A stretch of 64,000 nt of DNA from Actinobacteria bacterium HGW-Actinobacteria-7 (lineage in GTDB: Bacteria; Actinomycetota; Coriobacteriia; Anaerosomatales; PHET01), in the NCBI GenBank assembly GCA_002841275.1, contig PHET01000005.1, forward strand, positions 112,229 through 176,228, read 5' to 3'. Shown one piece after another: positions 34,148-42,752 of the stretch. How positions within the stretch are numbered: position 1 is the stretch's first letter; every line of letters starts with the position of its first letter. The notes under the pieces are model-generated. The model searched no databases and had not been told where the DNA came from. It was given only the letters and a program-made list of their open reading frames with translations. The translations under genes and the position numbers were made by a program.

Positions 34148-34260
34148 TTCGGCGGCAAACCGTTGCCGCTCGGCGTATAAGCGTTCCCACGGGTATAGAG
34201 AGATGTGCACCTGCCGATAGAAACAGGGACAGCACACCTCTCACAGACCGGGGACCGGCA

Positions 34261-35595
34261 ATGGCAGACATCCGACAGACACAGAAGCGCGAGCGGCAGC
34301 TCGACGCGATCTCTGAGGTCTTGGTGCTCGGGCTGCTGCTCACCTTGGCCATGACGCTCTACTACCTGTCGACCAGCGATTCCTCGTTGCTGCGTACCAC
34401 CATCTTCAGCGACAACACCATGCGCGTGCTTCTGGGCGGTTTCGTCCTCATTGTCCTGCTCTATCTCGCGGACCAACGTCGCCGACTGCGCAAGCAGGTA
34501 GCCGAAACGGTCAGCGAAGTGGAGAGGGCCCGAGCGGAACTCGACGAGACCGTGAAGTGGCTGAGGTTCTCGCATGACGCAGCTTCGCGGCTTGGCTCGG
34601 AGGGCTTGAGCGGTGGGCTGATCCACGTCCTGACTGAGGCGGCGGAACTGTTCAAAGCGGACGCTGCCGCCGTCATCGGCGAGGACCTCGAAGAGGCGTA
34701 CATCGCCGACACCGTCCCAGAGGCCGACGCGTGGAAAGCACTCATGGGTATCGGCCTGGAGGCCGCTGGTCGTTCCGATCCGTTGCTTATGAGGACGGTC
34801 GGGAACGGTAACGGTGCAGCAATCGCGGTCCCCCTGCGCGTCTCAGATGAGCTCCGGTTCGTTCTGGGTGTATGGCGCCACGAGAGCTCGTTCGACGAGC
34901 AGCAGCTCACATCACTGAGCCTTATGGGACGTATGATCGAGATGGCCATCGAGCGCGAAGAGTCCCTTGCCGAAGCGCAGTCTCAGCTCGAAGGAACCCT
35001 CAGCGTGCTTCAGTTCCTGGTCGCCGACAAGCGCCCGGACTACTCCCAGCACGCCATGCGCGTGGCGGACTTGGCCAGCACGATCGGCCGCGACCTCGGA
35101 CTACCGCCCCGGACCCGCAAGGAGCTCCGGCTCGCCGGCCTTGTGCACGACGTGGGCATCCTCAACATGCCGCGGGATATGGGCGACGCGAGCAAGCCGC
35201 TGACTCATGAAGAGATGCTGATCATGCAGCAGCACCCCCGTATCGGTGCCGAGATTGCGGACGCGGCGAACTTCGATCCCCTCGTCCACGAGGCCGTGCG
35301 CGGACATCATGAGCGGCTCGACGGGAGCGGCTATCCCGACCGGCTTCGTGGCGAGCAGATTCCCTTGAGCGCTCGGATCATCGCGGTGTGCGAGGTGTGG
35401 GACAGCATGACCAACCGTGCGTACCACGGCAGCCCGTCGGATGCCCTGGCCGCAACCAACGAGCTACGAAGTAACTCCGGAATCCTCTACGATGCTCGCG
35501 TCGTAGATACGTTGCTGAGCTCGGTGGGCGACACGACTGCCGACGAACTGCAGATTGTGGAGCTCGACACTGTCAGCCAGATAGCCGGGGGCTGA
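34261..35595 (+). CDS. membrane GAF/HD-GYP c-di-GMP phosphodiesterase
   Basis: A 444-residue protein with two transmembrane helices (about 18-38 and 55-72), a coiled linker, a GAF-like sensor domain (about 110-235) and an HD-GYP domain with HDVGIL (His296-Asp297), HHERLDGSGYPDRL (349-362) and EVWDSMTNRAY. The catalytic residues are intact. ATG 34261 is preceded by GGGGA. It follows tRNA-Ser(UGA) by 113 nt and precedes tRNA-Ser(GCU). Confidence 0.92.
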   Translation: MADIRQTQKRERQLDAISEVLVLGLLLTLAMTLYYLSTSDSSLLRTTIFSDNTMRVLLGGFVLIVLLYLADQRRRLRKQVAETVSEVERARAELDETVKWLRFSHDAASRLGSEGLSGGLIHVLTEAAELFKADAAAVIGEDLEEAYIADTVPEADAWKALMGIGLEAAGRSDPLLMRTVGNGNGAAIAVPLRVSDELRFVLGVWRHESSFDEQQLTSLSLMGRMIEMAIEREESLAEAQSQLEGTLSVLQFLVADKRPDYSQHAMRVADLASTIGRDLGLPPRTRKELRLAGLVHDVGILNMPRDMGDASKPLTHEEMLIMQQHPRIGAEIADAANFDPLVHEAVRGHHERLDGSGYPDRLRGEQIPLSARIIAVCEVWDSMTNRAYHGSPSDALAATNELRSNSGILYDARVVDTLLSSVGDTTADELQIVELDTVSQIAGG

Positions 35596-35652
35596 CGCTT
35601 GCCGGGTTCGCTTGGACAGCCGGAACTTTACGCCTGAGTCGGTCGCGGGTAC

Positions 35653-35658
35653 TATACT
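35653..35658 (+). promoter_or_regulatory. -10 box for tRNA-Ser(GCU)
   Basis: TATACT lies 40 nt upstream of the tRNA 5' end. No clear -35 box is seen. Confidence 0.45.
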
Positions 35659-35698
35659 CACTCGCGCACACATGGACTCTCGTTCGACGTGCGCGCAC

Positions 35699-35792
35699 GG
35701 AGAGCTGGCCGAGTCGGTCGAAGGCGCTCGCCTGCTAAGCGAGTAAGGGGGCAACACTCCCTTCGAGGGTTCGAATCCCTCGCTCTCCGCCA
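35699..35792 (+). tRNA. tRNA-Ser(GCU)
   Basis: A 94-nt class II tRNA: acceptor GGAGAGC/GCTCTCC, anticodon loop CTGCTAA (anticodon GCT, reads AGC and AGU), long variable arm and encoded CCA (35790-35792). Confidence 0.97.
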
Positions 35793-35823
35793 TTTGACAT
35801 GACGCTGCCCGAAGCTCAGGTGG

Positions 35824-35852
35824 TTGACACCGCCGCGAGACGATGGCAGGAT
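35824..35852 (+). promoter_or_regulatory. possible promoter of tRNA-Arg(ACG)
   Basis: A consensus -35 box TTGACA (35824-35829) is followed after 17 nt by a weak -10 CAGGAT (35847-35852), 26 nt before the tRNA. Confidence 0.35.
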
Positions 35853-35856
35853 ACCC

Positions 35857-35874
35857 AAGCCCCGACGGGGGCTT
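35857..35874 (+). terminator. small hairpin between tRNA-Ser(GCU) and tRNA-Arg
   Basis: AAGCCCC (35857-35863) pairs with GGGGCTT (35868-35874), followed by TGTG. It may end the tRNA-Ser transcript. Confidence 0.4.
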
Positions 35875-35877
35875 TGT

Positions 35878-35954
35878 GCGCCGTTAGCTCAGCTGGATAG
35901 AGTATCTGACTACGAATCAGAAGGTCGCAGGTTCGAATCCTGCACGGCGCACCA
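35878..35954 (+). tRNA. tRNA-Arg(ACG)
   Basis: A 77-nt tRNA: acceptor GCGCCGT/ACGGCGC, anticodon loop CTACGAA (anticodon ACG; A34 is the TadA target), T-loop TTCGAAT and encoded CCA (35952-35954). Confidence 0.97.
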
Positions 35955-35965
35955 TTTGAATGAAC

Positions 35966-35998
35966 GAGGCCGGAGAGTTCAACTCTCCGGCCTCTTTT
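35966..35998 (+). terminator. rho-independent terminator of tRNA-Arg
   Basis: GAGGCCGGAGAGTT (35966-35979) and its complement 35981-35994 form a perfect 14-bp inverted repeat, followed by TTTT. Confidence 0.92.
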
Positions 35999-36205
35999 GT
36001 GTTCCAAAGCGCGGGACCCCTCCAGACAGGGAGAGTATGCTCGCCGAATTCGTTGGCTCCCGAAGTGATCGGCGAACGGCTGATCCTCAAAGACGCGGAC
36101 GTCGGCCTCCCCATAGCTTCGTTTCTGCGCAGCCCGCGGCATGCGAGCGAGCCAGACTCCTTGACCCAGTTCTTCCGGAAGTTTCGCGTCTTGGCTGCAG
36201 AGGGG

Positions 36206-36211
36206 TACTAT
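36206..36211 (+). promoter_or_regulatory. -10 box of a probable leaderless promoter
   Basis: TACTAT ends 6 nt before the ATG at 36218. A GAGGGG sequence is 12 nt from the ATG, too far for normal use. Confidence 0.45.
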
Positions 36212-36217
36212 CAACCT

Positions 36218-36469
36218 ATGCCGCGTTGCGCCTATACAGAGACATGCGTCTTCTTCAACGATGAGGTCGGTTATTCCATCGACCTCCAGGCTTCCATGCG
36301 CCTGACCTACTGTATGGATGACTACGCCTCCTGTGCTCGATACCAGACGCTGCTCACGGTTCCGCGTGAGCAGATTCCCGATGACCTGATTCCCACCGAC
36401 GAGTCTTGGGCGCTTGAGATCGTCACCGACTACGTGGCGAATCATCCCGCAGGAGCACCCGCCATATAG
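36218..36469 (+). CDS. small four-cysteine protein, unknown function
   Basis: An 83-residue soluble protein. The N-terminal half has C4-x5-C10-VFFND and C32-x6-C39-ARY, a pattern I recall from small uncharacterised bacterial Cys proteins; metal or Fe-S binding is possible but unproven. The longer in-frame opening upstream is rejected because it would run through the tRNA-Arg terminator. Compare the protein at 59557-59772, which also ends in a C-x-x-x-x-x-CRYY-like motif. Confidence 0.65.
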   Translation: MPRCAYTETCVFFNDEVGYSIDLQASMRLTYCMDDYASCARYQTLLTVPREQIPDDLIPTDESWALEIVTDYVANHPAGAPAI

Positions 36470-36609
36470 CCGCCCAGTCGCCGGGGCCGATCTTCTCGGC
36501 GTACTACGAACGCGGACCGTTGTTCGACACGACGACGCCCGGCGAAGCGATCACTCGCATCGAGCAGATGCTATCCGGCTCCGTCGATCGAACCACTGCG
36601 GCAGAGTAG
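36418..36609 (+). pseudogene. open, coding-like frame without a start codon
   Basis: A frame open from 36418 to the TAG at 36607 ends in a protein-like stretch (PIFSAYYERGPLFDTTTPGE, then AITRIEQMLSG). It overlaps the 3' end of the four-cysteine gene and has no usable start except a late TTG. It may be a gene fragment; chance is possible. Confidence 0.25.
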
Positions 36610-36611
36610 CG

Positions 36612-39005
36612 TCACCGTCGCGGGCCACCTCCCGGTCCCAGACCGTGACCACCGAACCCGTCGCGCAATGCCGTGAGCACCTTGCCTGCATATCTGGGAT
36701 CGGTCTCACTCCTGACCCGTGCGGCGAGCGACTCCTCGATGACCGGCACCGGTATGCCCAGCGTCTTGGCCTCGTCGATTGTCCATTCACCTTCGCCTGA
36801 ATGCCCAACTACGGCGCTCACGCCCTCGAGGTCGTCACCCATTCGTGTGTAGGCGTCCTTGAGCCATCCCACGAGACGCGACTCCACAACGCTGCGATTC
36901 TGGTACACATCGGCCACCTGTTCGAGGTCGAGATCGAACGGACCGCCATGCAACACCTCGAACCCCTCGGCGATTGCTTGCATCATGCCGTACTCGATAC
37001 CGTTGTGGACCATCTTCACGAAGTGTCCCGCACCGTGACCCGGGAAGAACCGGTACGCGCCAGGGGCCGCCACATCGGCGAACATCGGCTCGAGCGCTTC
37101 GAAGACTGCCACACTCCCTCCCACCATGAGACAAGCTCCCAGACGCGCGCCAGCAGGCCCGCCACTGGTTCCGCAGTCGACGTAGTGGATGCCGAACGTC
37201 GACAACCTCTCCGCCCGCGGTCCGGCATGCGTGAAGTGCGAGTTCCCGCCATCGATCACCGTGTCGCCGGGAGCGAGGAGGTCCGCAAGCCCGGCATGCC
37301 CCGCCTCACCGTCCACCCCGAACAACAGCTCATCCACCGGAGCTCCGGCCGGCACCATGAGCCACACGGTGCGCGGCGCCTCGAGCAACGACACCAGCTG
37401 CTCCAGCGATTCTGCCGGGATGATGCCCTCGGATCGCATGGCCTCGGCGACCGCGTGCGTGCGGTTGTAGCCGACCACACTCCACCCGTTTCCGGCAAGG
37501 TTCCGGGCCAACCCGGCGCCCATCTTGCCAAGCCCCGCGACGGCGACGTGGCCACGGGTCATGCGACGCGTAAGAAGATCATCTGCGGCTCGAACCGCCG
37601 TGTCTGTGTCTGGAACGTACGACGCCAGAGGAACCAGTCCGTCGCGCCATCCGTCGATGATCGGATCGATGAAACGCCACCCCGCATCGATCTCGCGCGT
37701 CGAAACGAAGAGCGTCTGGTCGCCTCGGAAAGCGTCGAAGATGAGCTTGGCGTATTCCTCCACATACTGCATCTTCTCGGTCCGCTCGTAGAGGAAGAAC
37801 GAGAACGTGCGCTCCTCTACCTCCGCGTCAAAACCGGGCCTCTTGGCGTAGAACACGATCTCGATACGGTCCGATGGCTCAAGGGTGAAGACGACCTTGT
37901 TCGTGTAGCTTCTGTCCGCTTCACACATACACTCCTGCGGCTTCCGCAGCGTCACGACGATCCGCTTGCAAGCGGGTCCCATCCGCTTGCCGCTCTCCAT
38001 CATCACCGGAACCCCGGCCCACCTCGCGCCGTGCAGCCGCGTGAGCACCTTGAAGTAGGTCTCGGTGCCGCTATCCGGAGCAACACCTGCGATCGTGCGA
38101 AAGCCCTCATGTTGGGCTCGGAAGGTATGCCCGGCGATCTCACCGGGTGTGAGCGGTGTGAGCGACTCGATCATTGCAGCCCGGGCGTTCCGGATGTCAT
38201 CGGGCGCATCGGAGGGCGGCTGCTCCATGGTGACCAGCGCCAACATCTGCAAGAGGTGGTTCTGTCCGACATCGCGCAACGCCCCCACTGCGTCGTAGAA
38301 CGCGCCGCGCTTCTCGGCACCGACTGACTCAAGCAGCGTGATGTCGATGCGCTCGATCGCCTCACGGTTCCACTCGGCTTCGAAGAGGTTATTGGTGAAG
38401 CGGAAGTTCATGATGCCCTGCAGCATCTCCTTCGCGAGGTAGTGATCGATGCGGTAGATCTGCTCCTCTCGGAAGAGTGAGCCTAGGAGGGTATCCAGCT
38501 CGCGTGCCGTCCCCTGATCGCCCCCGAACGGCTTCTCGACAAGCACACGTGTCCACCCCGCGACCTCGTCGCAGTCGCGCGTCAACCCGCCCTCCGAGAG
38601 GTTGCGAAAGATCGTCTCGTAGTTCTCCGGCGGCACTGCCAGGTAGAACAACCGGTTCGAGCAGACTCCCCACTCGTCTTGGATCCTGCCGAGAAGACCC
38701 GCTGTGGCCTCGAACGACGCTCGGTCGTGGAACTCGCCGCGCTGGTAGCAGAAGAGCCCTAGGAAGGCGTCGACGTCCTGCGTGCTTGCCCGCGGTGCAC
38801 GTTCCGCGAGAATCGACCTGACGTGTTCCCGCAGCTCCGAATCGCCCCACTCACGGCGACCGAATCCCACAACGCGGAACCGCTCGGGCAGCAGCCCCTT
38901 GGAGCGCAGGTGAAACAGCGAGGGCACCACCTTGCGCGCCATCAGGTCGCCAGTCGCGCCGAAGACGACGAGCACGGTAGCGGCAAGATCGCTTCGTTTC
39001 TGCAT
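36612..39005 (-). CDS. fused glucose-6-phosphate dehydrogenase / 6-phosphogluconate dehydrogenase
   Basis: A 797-residue bifunctional enzyme of the oxidative pentose phosphate pathway. Residues 1-480 are G6PDH (Zwf): NADP motif GATGDL (16-21), EKPFGGD (157-163) and catalytic RIDHYLAKE (185-193). Residues about 483-797 are a short-type 6PGDH (Gnd): GLGKMG (491-496), CGTSGGPAGA and KMVHNGIEYGMMQ with the catalytic Lys and Asn. The reading frame is continuous with no stop or shift at the junction. No 6-phosphogluconolactonase is included or adjacent. ATG 39005 has AGGGA about 10 nt upstream. Confidence 0.94.
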   Translation of the reverse strand: MQKRSDLAATVLVVFGATGDLMARKVVPSLFHLRSKGLLPERFRVVGFGRREWGDSELREHVRSILAERAPRASTQDVDAFLGLFCYQRGEFHDRASFEATAGLLGRIQDEWGVCSNRLFYLAVPPENYETIFRNLSEGGLTRDCDEVAGWTRVLVEKPFGGDQGTARELDTLLGSLFREEQIYRIDHYLAKEMLQGIMNFRFTNNLFEAEWNREAIERIDITLLESVGAEKRGAFYDAVGALRDVGQNHLLQMLALVTMEQPPSDAPDDIRNARAAMIESLTPLTPGEIAGHTFRAQHEGFRTIAGVAPDSGTETYFKVLTRLHGARWAGVPVMMESGKRMGPACKRIVVTLRKPQECMCEADRSYTNKVVFTLEPSDRIEIVFYAKRPGFDAEVEERTFSFFLYERTEKMQYVEEYAKLIFDAFRGDQTLFVSTREIDAGWRFIDPIIDGWRDGLVPLASYVPDTDTAVRAADDLLTRRMTRGHVAVAGLGKMGAGLARNLAGNGWSVVGYNRTHAVAEAMRSEGIIPAESLEQLVSLLEAPRTVWLMVPAGAPVDELLFGVDGEAGHAGLADLLAPGDTVIDGGNSHFTHAGPRAERLSTFGIHYVDCGTSGGPAGARLGACLMVGGSVAVFEALEPMFADVAAPGAYRFFPGHGAGHFVKMVHNGIEYGMMQAIAEGFEVLHGGPFDLDLEQVADVYQNRSVVESRLVGWLKDAYTRMGDDLEGVSAVVGHSGEGEWTIDEAKTLGIPVPVIEESLAARVRSETDPRYAGKVLTALRDGFGGHGLGPGGGPRR

Positions 39006-39143
39006 GGCATTCAGTCCCTACGATGATCGACATGGCAGGGCCCGCTGTGGCCCTCGTATGATTGTTCCCGCTCCGAGCCCAAAGCCTGACGCCTTCAGAG
39101 ATTGAGGTGCTGGCTCCCGCCGTTTGGCCCACGCGCGCGGGGG

Positions 39144-39149
39144 TACAAT
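39144..39149 (+). promoter_or_regulatory. -10 box upstream of the propeller protein gene
   Basis: TACAAT implies a leader of about 125 nt before the ATG at 39283. No clear -35 box. Confidence 0.4.
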
Positions 39150-39159
39150 GCACGCGAGG

Positions 39160-39266
39160 GCTTCGCTGGACACAGGATCCTCGTACCTGATAGCGGGTCG
39201 TGCGAACGTCCCTCCGCCATCCGGGGAGCAGGTCCCAGCAAGAGCCCAGGGAAACAGGGGCGAAGC
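39160..39266 (+). promoter_or_regulatory. possible structured 5' leader
   Basis: GCTTCGC (39160-39166) is complementary to GCGAAGC (39260-39266) and encloses a smaller hairpin with GGGTCG/CGTCCC arms around 39197-39214. I could not match it to a known riboswitch class. Confidence 0.3.
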
Positions 39267-39282
39267 GGAAAGGGGCGATGTT

Positions 39283-40965
39283 ATGAACAGTCGGAGGACC
39301 CGGCTTCTGGTAGCTGGGATTGTGGCAATCGCGCTCGTAGTGGGCGTACCCGCGGTGGCGGGAGCGGTGAAGTCCTCGGCTACTTGGGCCCCGTGGCTCA
39401 GCATGCGCGAAATCGCCGAGAACCCGCCGCTCATCATCCTGGGTTCGTCGAAGGAATGGTCGTACCCGGATATCGACGGCGACTACGTTGTGTTCAACGA
39501 GCGCTTGGTCGATGGCGATGGCACCGGCCCCGGGTCCGATCCCGGCGACTGGAACGTCTATCTCTACAAGATCAGCACTGGGGCCAAGACCGCGGTGGCG
39601 GCGGGTGCTGGCGATCAGATGCGCCCGCGGATCTCCGGTGACTGGGTCGTCTACGAGGACGCAGCCGCTGGCAACAATGACGTGAAGGCCTACAGAATCA
39701 GCACCGGCGCGACAACGGTTGTCGCGAGCGGAGCGGGCAGCCAAGATGTCCCGGATGTCTCCGGCACGAAGGTCGTCTACGCGACAGACACCCCCTCAGA
39801 CCAAGTTCGCATGTTCAGTCTGAGCACCAGCGCCGACACACTGGTGCAGGATGGTGCAGATTCGCCGGCGATATCCGGCGACCGTATCGTCTACACCCTG
39901 GCAGACGAGATCGTGATCAAGGACCTCACGAACGGCGCTGTCACACAGGTCACCGACGACGCGGAGTACCAGTACTCCCCACGCATCGACGGGGACAAAG
40001 TCGTGTTCCTGAAGTCAGTCGGGTTCCTCGACTACGACGTGTACGCCTATGACATCTCAACGGCCGTACTGACCGCTGTCGCCACGACAGGACAGTCCTA
40101 TGGCTGTGATGTCAGCGGCACTCGAGCTGTCTGGGAGACCTACGACGGCGGGGCGCCCTTCCTTCAGGCCTACGACTTTGTTCGGGGCAAGACCGTCACC
40201 CTCGCCGAGGACGACCCCACTCACCTGACCCAGCCGATGGTCTCAGGCAACCGCGTGGTATTCGTCTCCGCCTCGACGAGCTTCTTCGAGGCATCGGGCA
40301 AAATCAGGCTCGGCACACTGTCAGCTCCAGCGCTCACGCTGAGCGTCCAGTCGACGGACAACTACGCTGCGGCCCCCCGTCTGACCGGCAAGCTGACCGA
40401 GAACGGCAACGACCTGGGCGCCAAGAGCCTCGATATCCTGAGGTCCACGGACGGTGGGCATACGTGGGCCGTTCTTGGCACTACGACAACCACATCCAGT
40501 GGCTCGTACAGCTACCTGGCGCCAGCGGCCTATCGGAAAGCCTGGTACCGCGTCCGCTTCAACGGCCAGACAGAAGGCTTCATCTCGACCTATCTGTCCC
40601 GCTTCTCGGCCTTGAGCGACGTCAAGTCCATGACGCCGAGGGCGTATGTCGGTACGCCGACCGGCTATCCTTCAACGGGCAAGAAGACCAAGTACTACAC
40701 GGTCTACGGAACGCTCAAGCCGCGCCAGACCGCCGCCTCGGCGGCCAGCAAAATCGTGACGATCAAGTGCTACCGCCTGCAGAGCGGCAAGTACGTTCTC
40801 CGCCGGACGTACAACGCCAAGGTTTTTGACTACTCGACGTACTCACGCTACTCAGCCAGCGTGAAACTGCCGTATTCCGGGAAGTGGCGGATTCGCGCCT
40901 ACTTCAAAGGAACCAGCACCAACGCGGCAAAGTACAGTAGCTATCGGTACGTCAAAGCGTACTAG
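39283..40965 (+). CDS. secreted beta-propeller surface protein with shared C-terminal module
   Basis: A 560-residue protein: signal peptide (1-28), TolB/WD-like propeller repeats (about 45-365) with recurring ISGDxVVYxD blocks, a beta-sandwich segment (about 365-450) and a C-terminal 105-residue module beginning PRAYVGTP with KYYTVYGTLKPRQT and STYSRYSASVKL. That module is clearly related to the C-terminus of the protein at 7664-11443. No LPXTG. Probably surface displayed. ATG 39283 is preceded by AAGGGG about 9 nt away. A terminator follows. Confidence 0.87.
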   Translation: MNSRRTRLLVAGIVAIALVVGVPAVAGAVKSSATWAPWLSMREIAENPPLIILGSSKEWSYPDIDGDYVVFNERLVDGDGTGPGSDPGDWNVYLYKISTGAKTAVAAGAGDQMRPRISGDWVVYEDAAAGNNDVKAYRISTGATTVVASGAGSQDVPDVSGTKVVYATDTPSDQVRMFSLSTSADTLVQDGADSPAISGDRIVYTLADEIVIKDLTNGAVTQVTDDAEYQYSPRIDGDKVVFLKSVGFLDYDVYAYDISTAVLTAVATTGQSYGCDVSGTRAVWETYDGGAPFLQAYDFVRGKTVTLAEDDPTHLTQPMVSGNRVVFVSASTSFFEASGKIRLGTLSAPALTLSVQSTDNYAAAPRLTGKLTENGNDLGAKSLDILRSTDGGHTWAVLGTTTTTSSGSYSYLAPAAYRKAWYRVRFNGQTEGFISTYLSRFSALSDVKSMTPRAYVGTPTGYPSTGKKTKYYTVYGTLKPRQTAASAASKIVTIKCYRLQSGKYVLRRTYNAKVFDYSTYSRYSASVKLPYSGKWRIRAYFKGTSTNAAKYSSYRYVKAY

Positions 40966-40988
40966 AGCACCCACCACATTGATTGTCG

Positions 40989-41013
40989 AAAGGGCCCCAC
41001 TCCGGGGCCCTTT
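40989..41013 (+). terminator. rho-independent terminator
   Basis: AAAGGGCCCC (40989-40998) pairs perfectly with GGGGCCCTTT (41004-41013), then CTTCG. Confidence 0.85.
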
Positions 41014-41021
41014 CTTCGTGC

Positions 41022-41027
41022 TACCGT
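41022..41027 (+). promoter_or_regulatory. -10 box of a probable leaderless promoter
   Basis: TACCGT ends 6 nt before the ATG at 41034; no Shine-Dalgarno sequence is visible. Confidence 0.4.
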
Positions 41028-41033
41028 CTGGAT

Positions 41034-41828
41034 ATGCGCATCATCGACATACATACACACGCATGGGCCGACGAACTCGCCGCTAAGGCGGTGCCGGCCC
41101 TGCTTGCGACCGCCGGGGGCAGTCTGACCGCGCACTACGACGGCACCATCTCGGGACTGCAGAATCAGATGGATCGGACGGGTGTTGATGTCTCCGTCGT
41201 GCAGCCTGTCGCAACCAAGCCATCTCAGGTGACCACCATCAACGACTGGGCCGCACGCATCAGCAGCCCGCGGATCATCGCATTCGGTGCCATGCATCCG
41301 GCGGTCGATGCGCCCGCACAGGAAATCGCACGAATGGCGTCCCTTGGTCTCAAAGGGTTCAAGATGCACCCGGAACACCAGGCATTCGAGCCGCACGATC
41401 CTCGGCTCAATCCCATCTGGGAAGCGGCGATCACCCACAACATGACAGTGCTCTTCCACGCAGGCGCCGACGTCATACACCCCGGGGTCAGGGGGACAGC
41501 GGAGTCCTTCGCCCGACTGATAGATGCATGGCCCGGACTGTCTGCCATCTTGGCCCACCTGGGCGGCTTCAGGCAGTGGGAGGCCGTGGCAAAACATCTA
41601 CAAGGCCGCAACGTCTGGCTCGACACTGCGTACACTTTGAGTCACCTGCCCGATGACGAGTTCCTGGCGCTCGTGCGCGCTCATGGAGCTGACCGCGTGC
41701 TCTTTGGAAGCGACGGCCCTTGGACGGATGGTTCGGCCGAAGTGGCGCACCTGTCGCGATTGGGTTTCTCGGCCGATGAGTTCGCAGCGATCGTCGGCGG
41801 CAACGCAGCACGTCTTCTCGGCATCTGA
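41034..41828 (+). CDS. amidohydrolase-2 family TIM-barrel protein
   Basis: A 264-residue metal-dependent hydrolase or decarboxylase (ACMSD-like superfamily). The N-terminal metal motif DIHTHAW, GFKMHPEHQAF, FHAGAD, LAHLGGF and the late Asp in LFGSDGPW give the full set of metal ligands expected for this family. The substrate is unknown. The start at 41034 is chosen because the family begins at MRIIDIHTH and a terminator lies immediately upstream. Confidence 0.9.
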   Translation: MRIIDIHTHAWADELAAKAVPALLATAGGSLTAHYDGTISGLQNQMDRTGVDVSVVQPVATKPSQVTTINDWAARISSPRIIAFGAMHPAVDAPAQEIARMASLGLKGFKMHPEHQAFEPHDPRLNPIWEAAITHNMTVLFHAGADVIHPGVRGTAESFARLIDAWPGLSAILAHLGGFRQWEAVAKHLQGRNVWLDTAYTLSHLPDDEFLALVRAHGADRVLFGSDGPWTDGSAEVAHLSRLGFSADEFAAIVGGNAARLLGI

Positions 41829-41936
41829 CACCTCCGAGGACCCCTTTTGCATGTGGCGGCCTCCCCTTTTGCCGTCTCATCTGGCACGAAAGTCGCAGGT
41901 GAATTCCTGAACGAACCTTCGTACGGGGGGCCTGTG

Positions 41937-42743
41937 GTGAACGTAGCTGGTAGCAGCGTTGCTAGAGACACGTCGCTTCACTGCGCCGTGCTCGACGCGT
42001 TGCCAGTGGAGGTCCTCGTCCACGACCGGACGACGATTCTTTTTGCCAACATTGCGGCACAAGCGGCCTTCGGCGCGACGTCGGCCGAAGAACTCGAGGG
42101 GCTTCCGATCACGCGCGTAGTCCACCCGGATGGAATCGCCGCGGGCAATCAGCGCCGGGAGCTGCTCTTCGAGCGTGGCCAGTGTTTCACAACCATCAAG
42201 GTCAAGCTGCGTACGCTTCGCGGAGACACCTTCTACGTCGATGGAATGGCGTGCCGAATAACGATTGGAGACGACGACTACGCGCTGATACTTCAAGCGT
42301 CGTTTGGGGGCACTGGCCTGCCCGCCAGTGGCGGCTTCATCTCGAGCGCGTCCTCATTCCCCGAGGGCACACCGCTCGCATTGGCGACACTTGAGTCGCT
42401 GCCCCTTCCGGTCGTCGCACACGATGCGACCCACATCGTATACATCAACGAAGCGACTCAGCGGGCCTTCAGGGCGGAATCCCGCGACGAGCTCGTGGGT
42501 CGGGCTATGTGCGATGTCCTGCATCCGGATGGTCGAGAAGCCGGCATGGAGCGACGGCGCCTCCTCTTCGAGAAGGGCTACGCGTTCTCGCAGATCAGTG
42601 CGAAGACGATCGCATGCGATGGCACCACGTTGTATACCATCGCCTCAGGCGGCGCCGTCACCGCCGAGGACGGCAACCGAATGGGCTTCTGCTCGATTCA
42701 CTCGGTGGATGCCGAACCGGGTCGCCCGACCTTCCTCCGCTAG
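41937..42743 (+). CDS. tandem PAS protein without an output domain
   Basis: A 268-residue soluble protein with two PAS-like domains (about 15-125 and 150-262) that resemble each other: both contain a HPDG-x7-RRxLLFExG segment (VVHPDGIAAGNQRRELLFERG and VLHPDGREAGMERRRLLFEKG), showing an internal duplication. No kinase, GGDEF or DNA-binding domain follows, so it may be an adaptor or sink. I chose GTG 41937 (GGGGGG 6 nt upstream); earlier in-frame starts are possible. Confidence 0.78.
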   Translation: MNVAGSSVARDTSLHCAVLDALPVEVLVHDRTTILFANIAAQAAFGATSAEELEGLPITRVVHPDGIAAGNQRRELLFERGQCFTTIKVKLRTLRGDTFYVDGMACRITIGDDDYALILQASFGGTGLPASGGFISSASSFPEGTPLALATLESLPLPVVAHDATHIVYINEATQRAFRAESRDELVGRAMCDVLHPDGREAGMERRRLLFEKGYAFSQISAKTIACDGTTLYTIASGGAVTAEDGNRMGFCSIHSVDAEPGRPTFLR

Positions 42744-42752
42744 CGCCCCCGA

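Noticed and set aside
35960..36217. N-terminal extension of the four-cysteine protein
   Set aside because: It would be translated through the tRNA-Arg terminator hairpin and lacks a ribosome site.
36801..38327. 508-codon open frame on the plus strand
   Set aside because: It is antisense to the well-supported G6PDH-6PGDH gene; its translation is low complexity in Arg/His/Glu with no motif, as expected from high-GC third positions.
39160..39282. ZTP or c-di-GMP riboswitch in the propeller-gene leader
   Set aside because: A few short strings look similar, but the conserved core order does not match either class and the downstream gene does not fit ZTP control.
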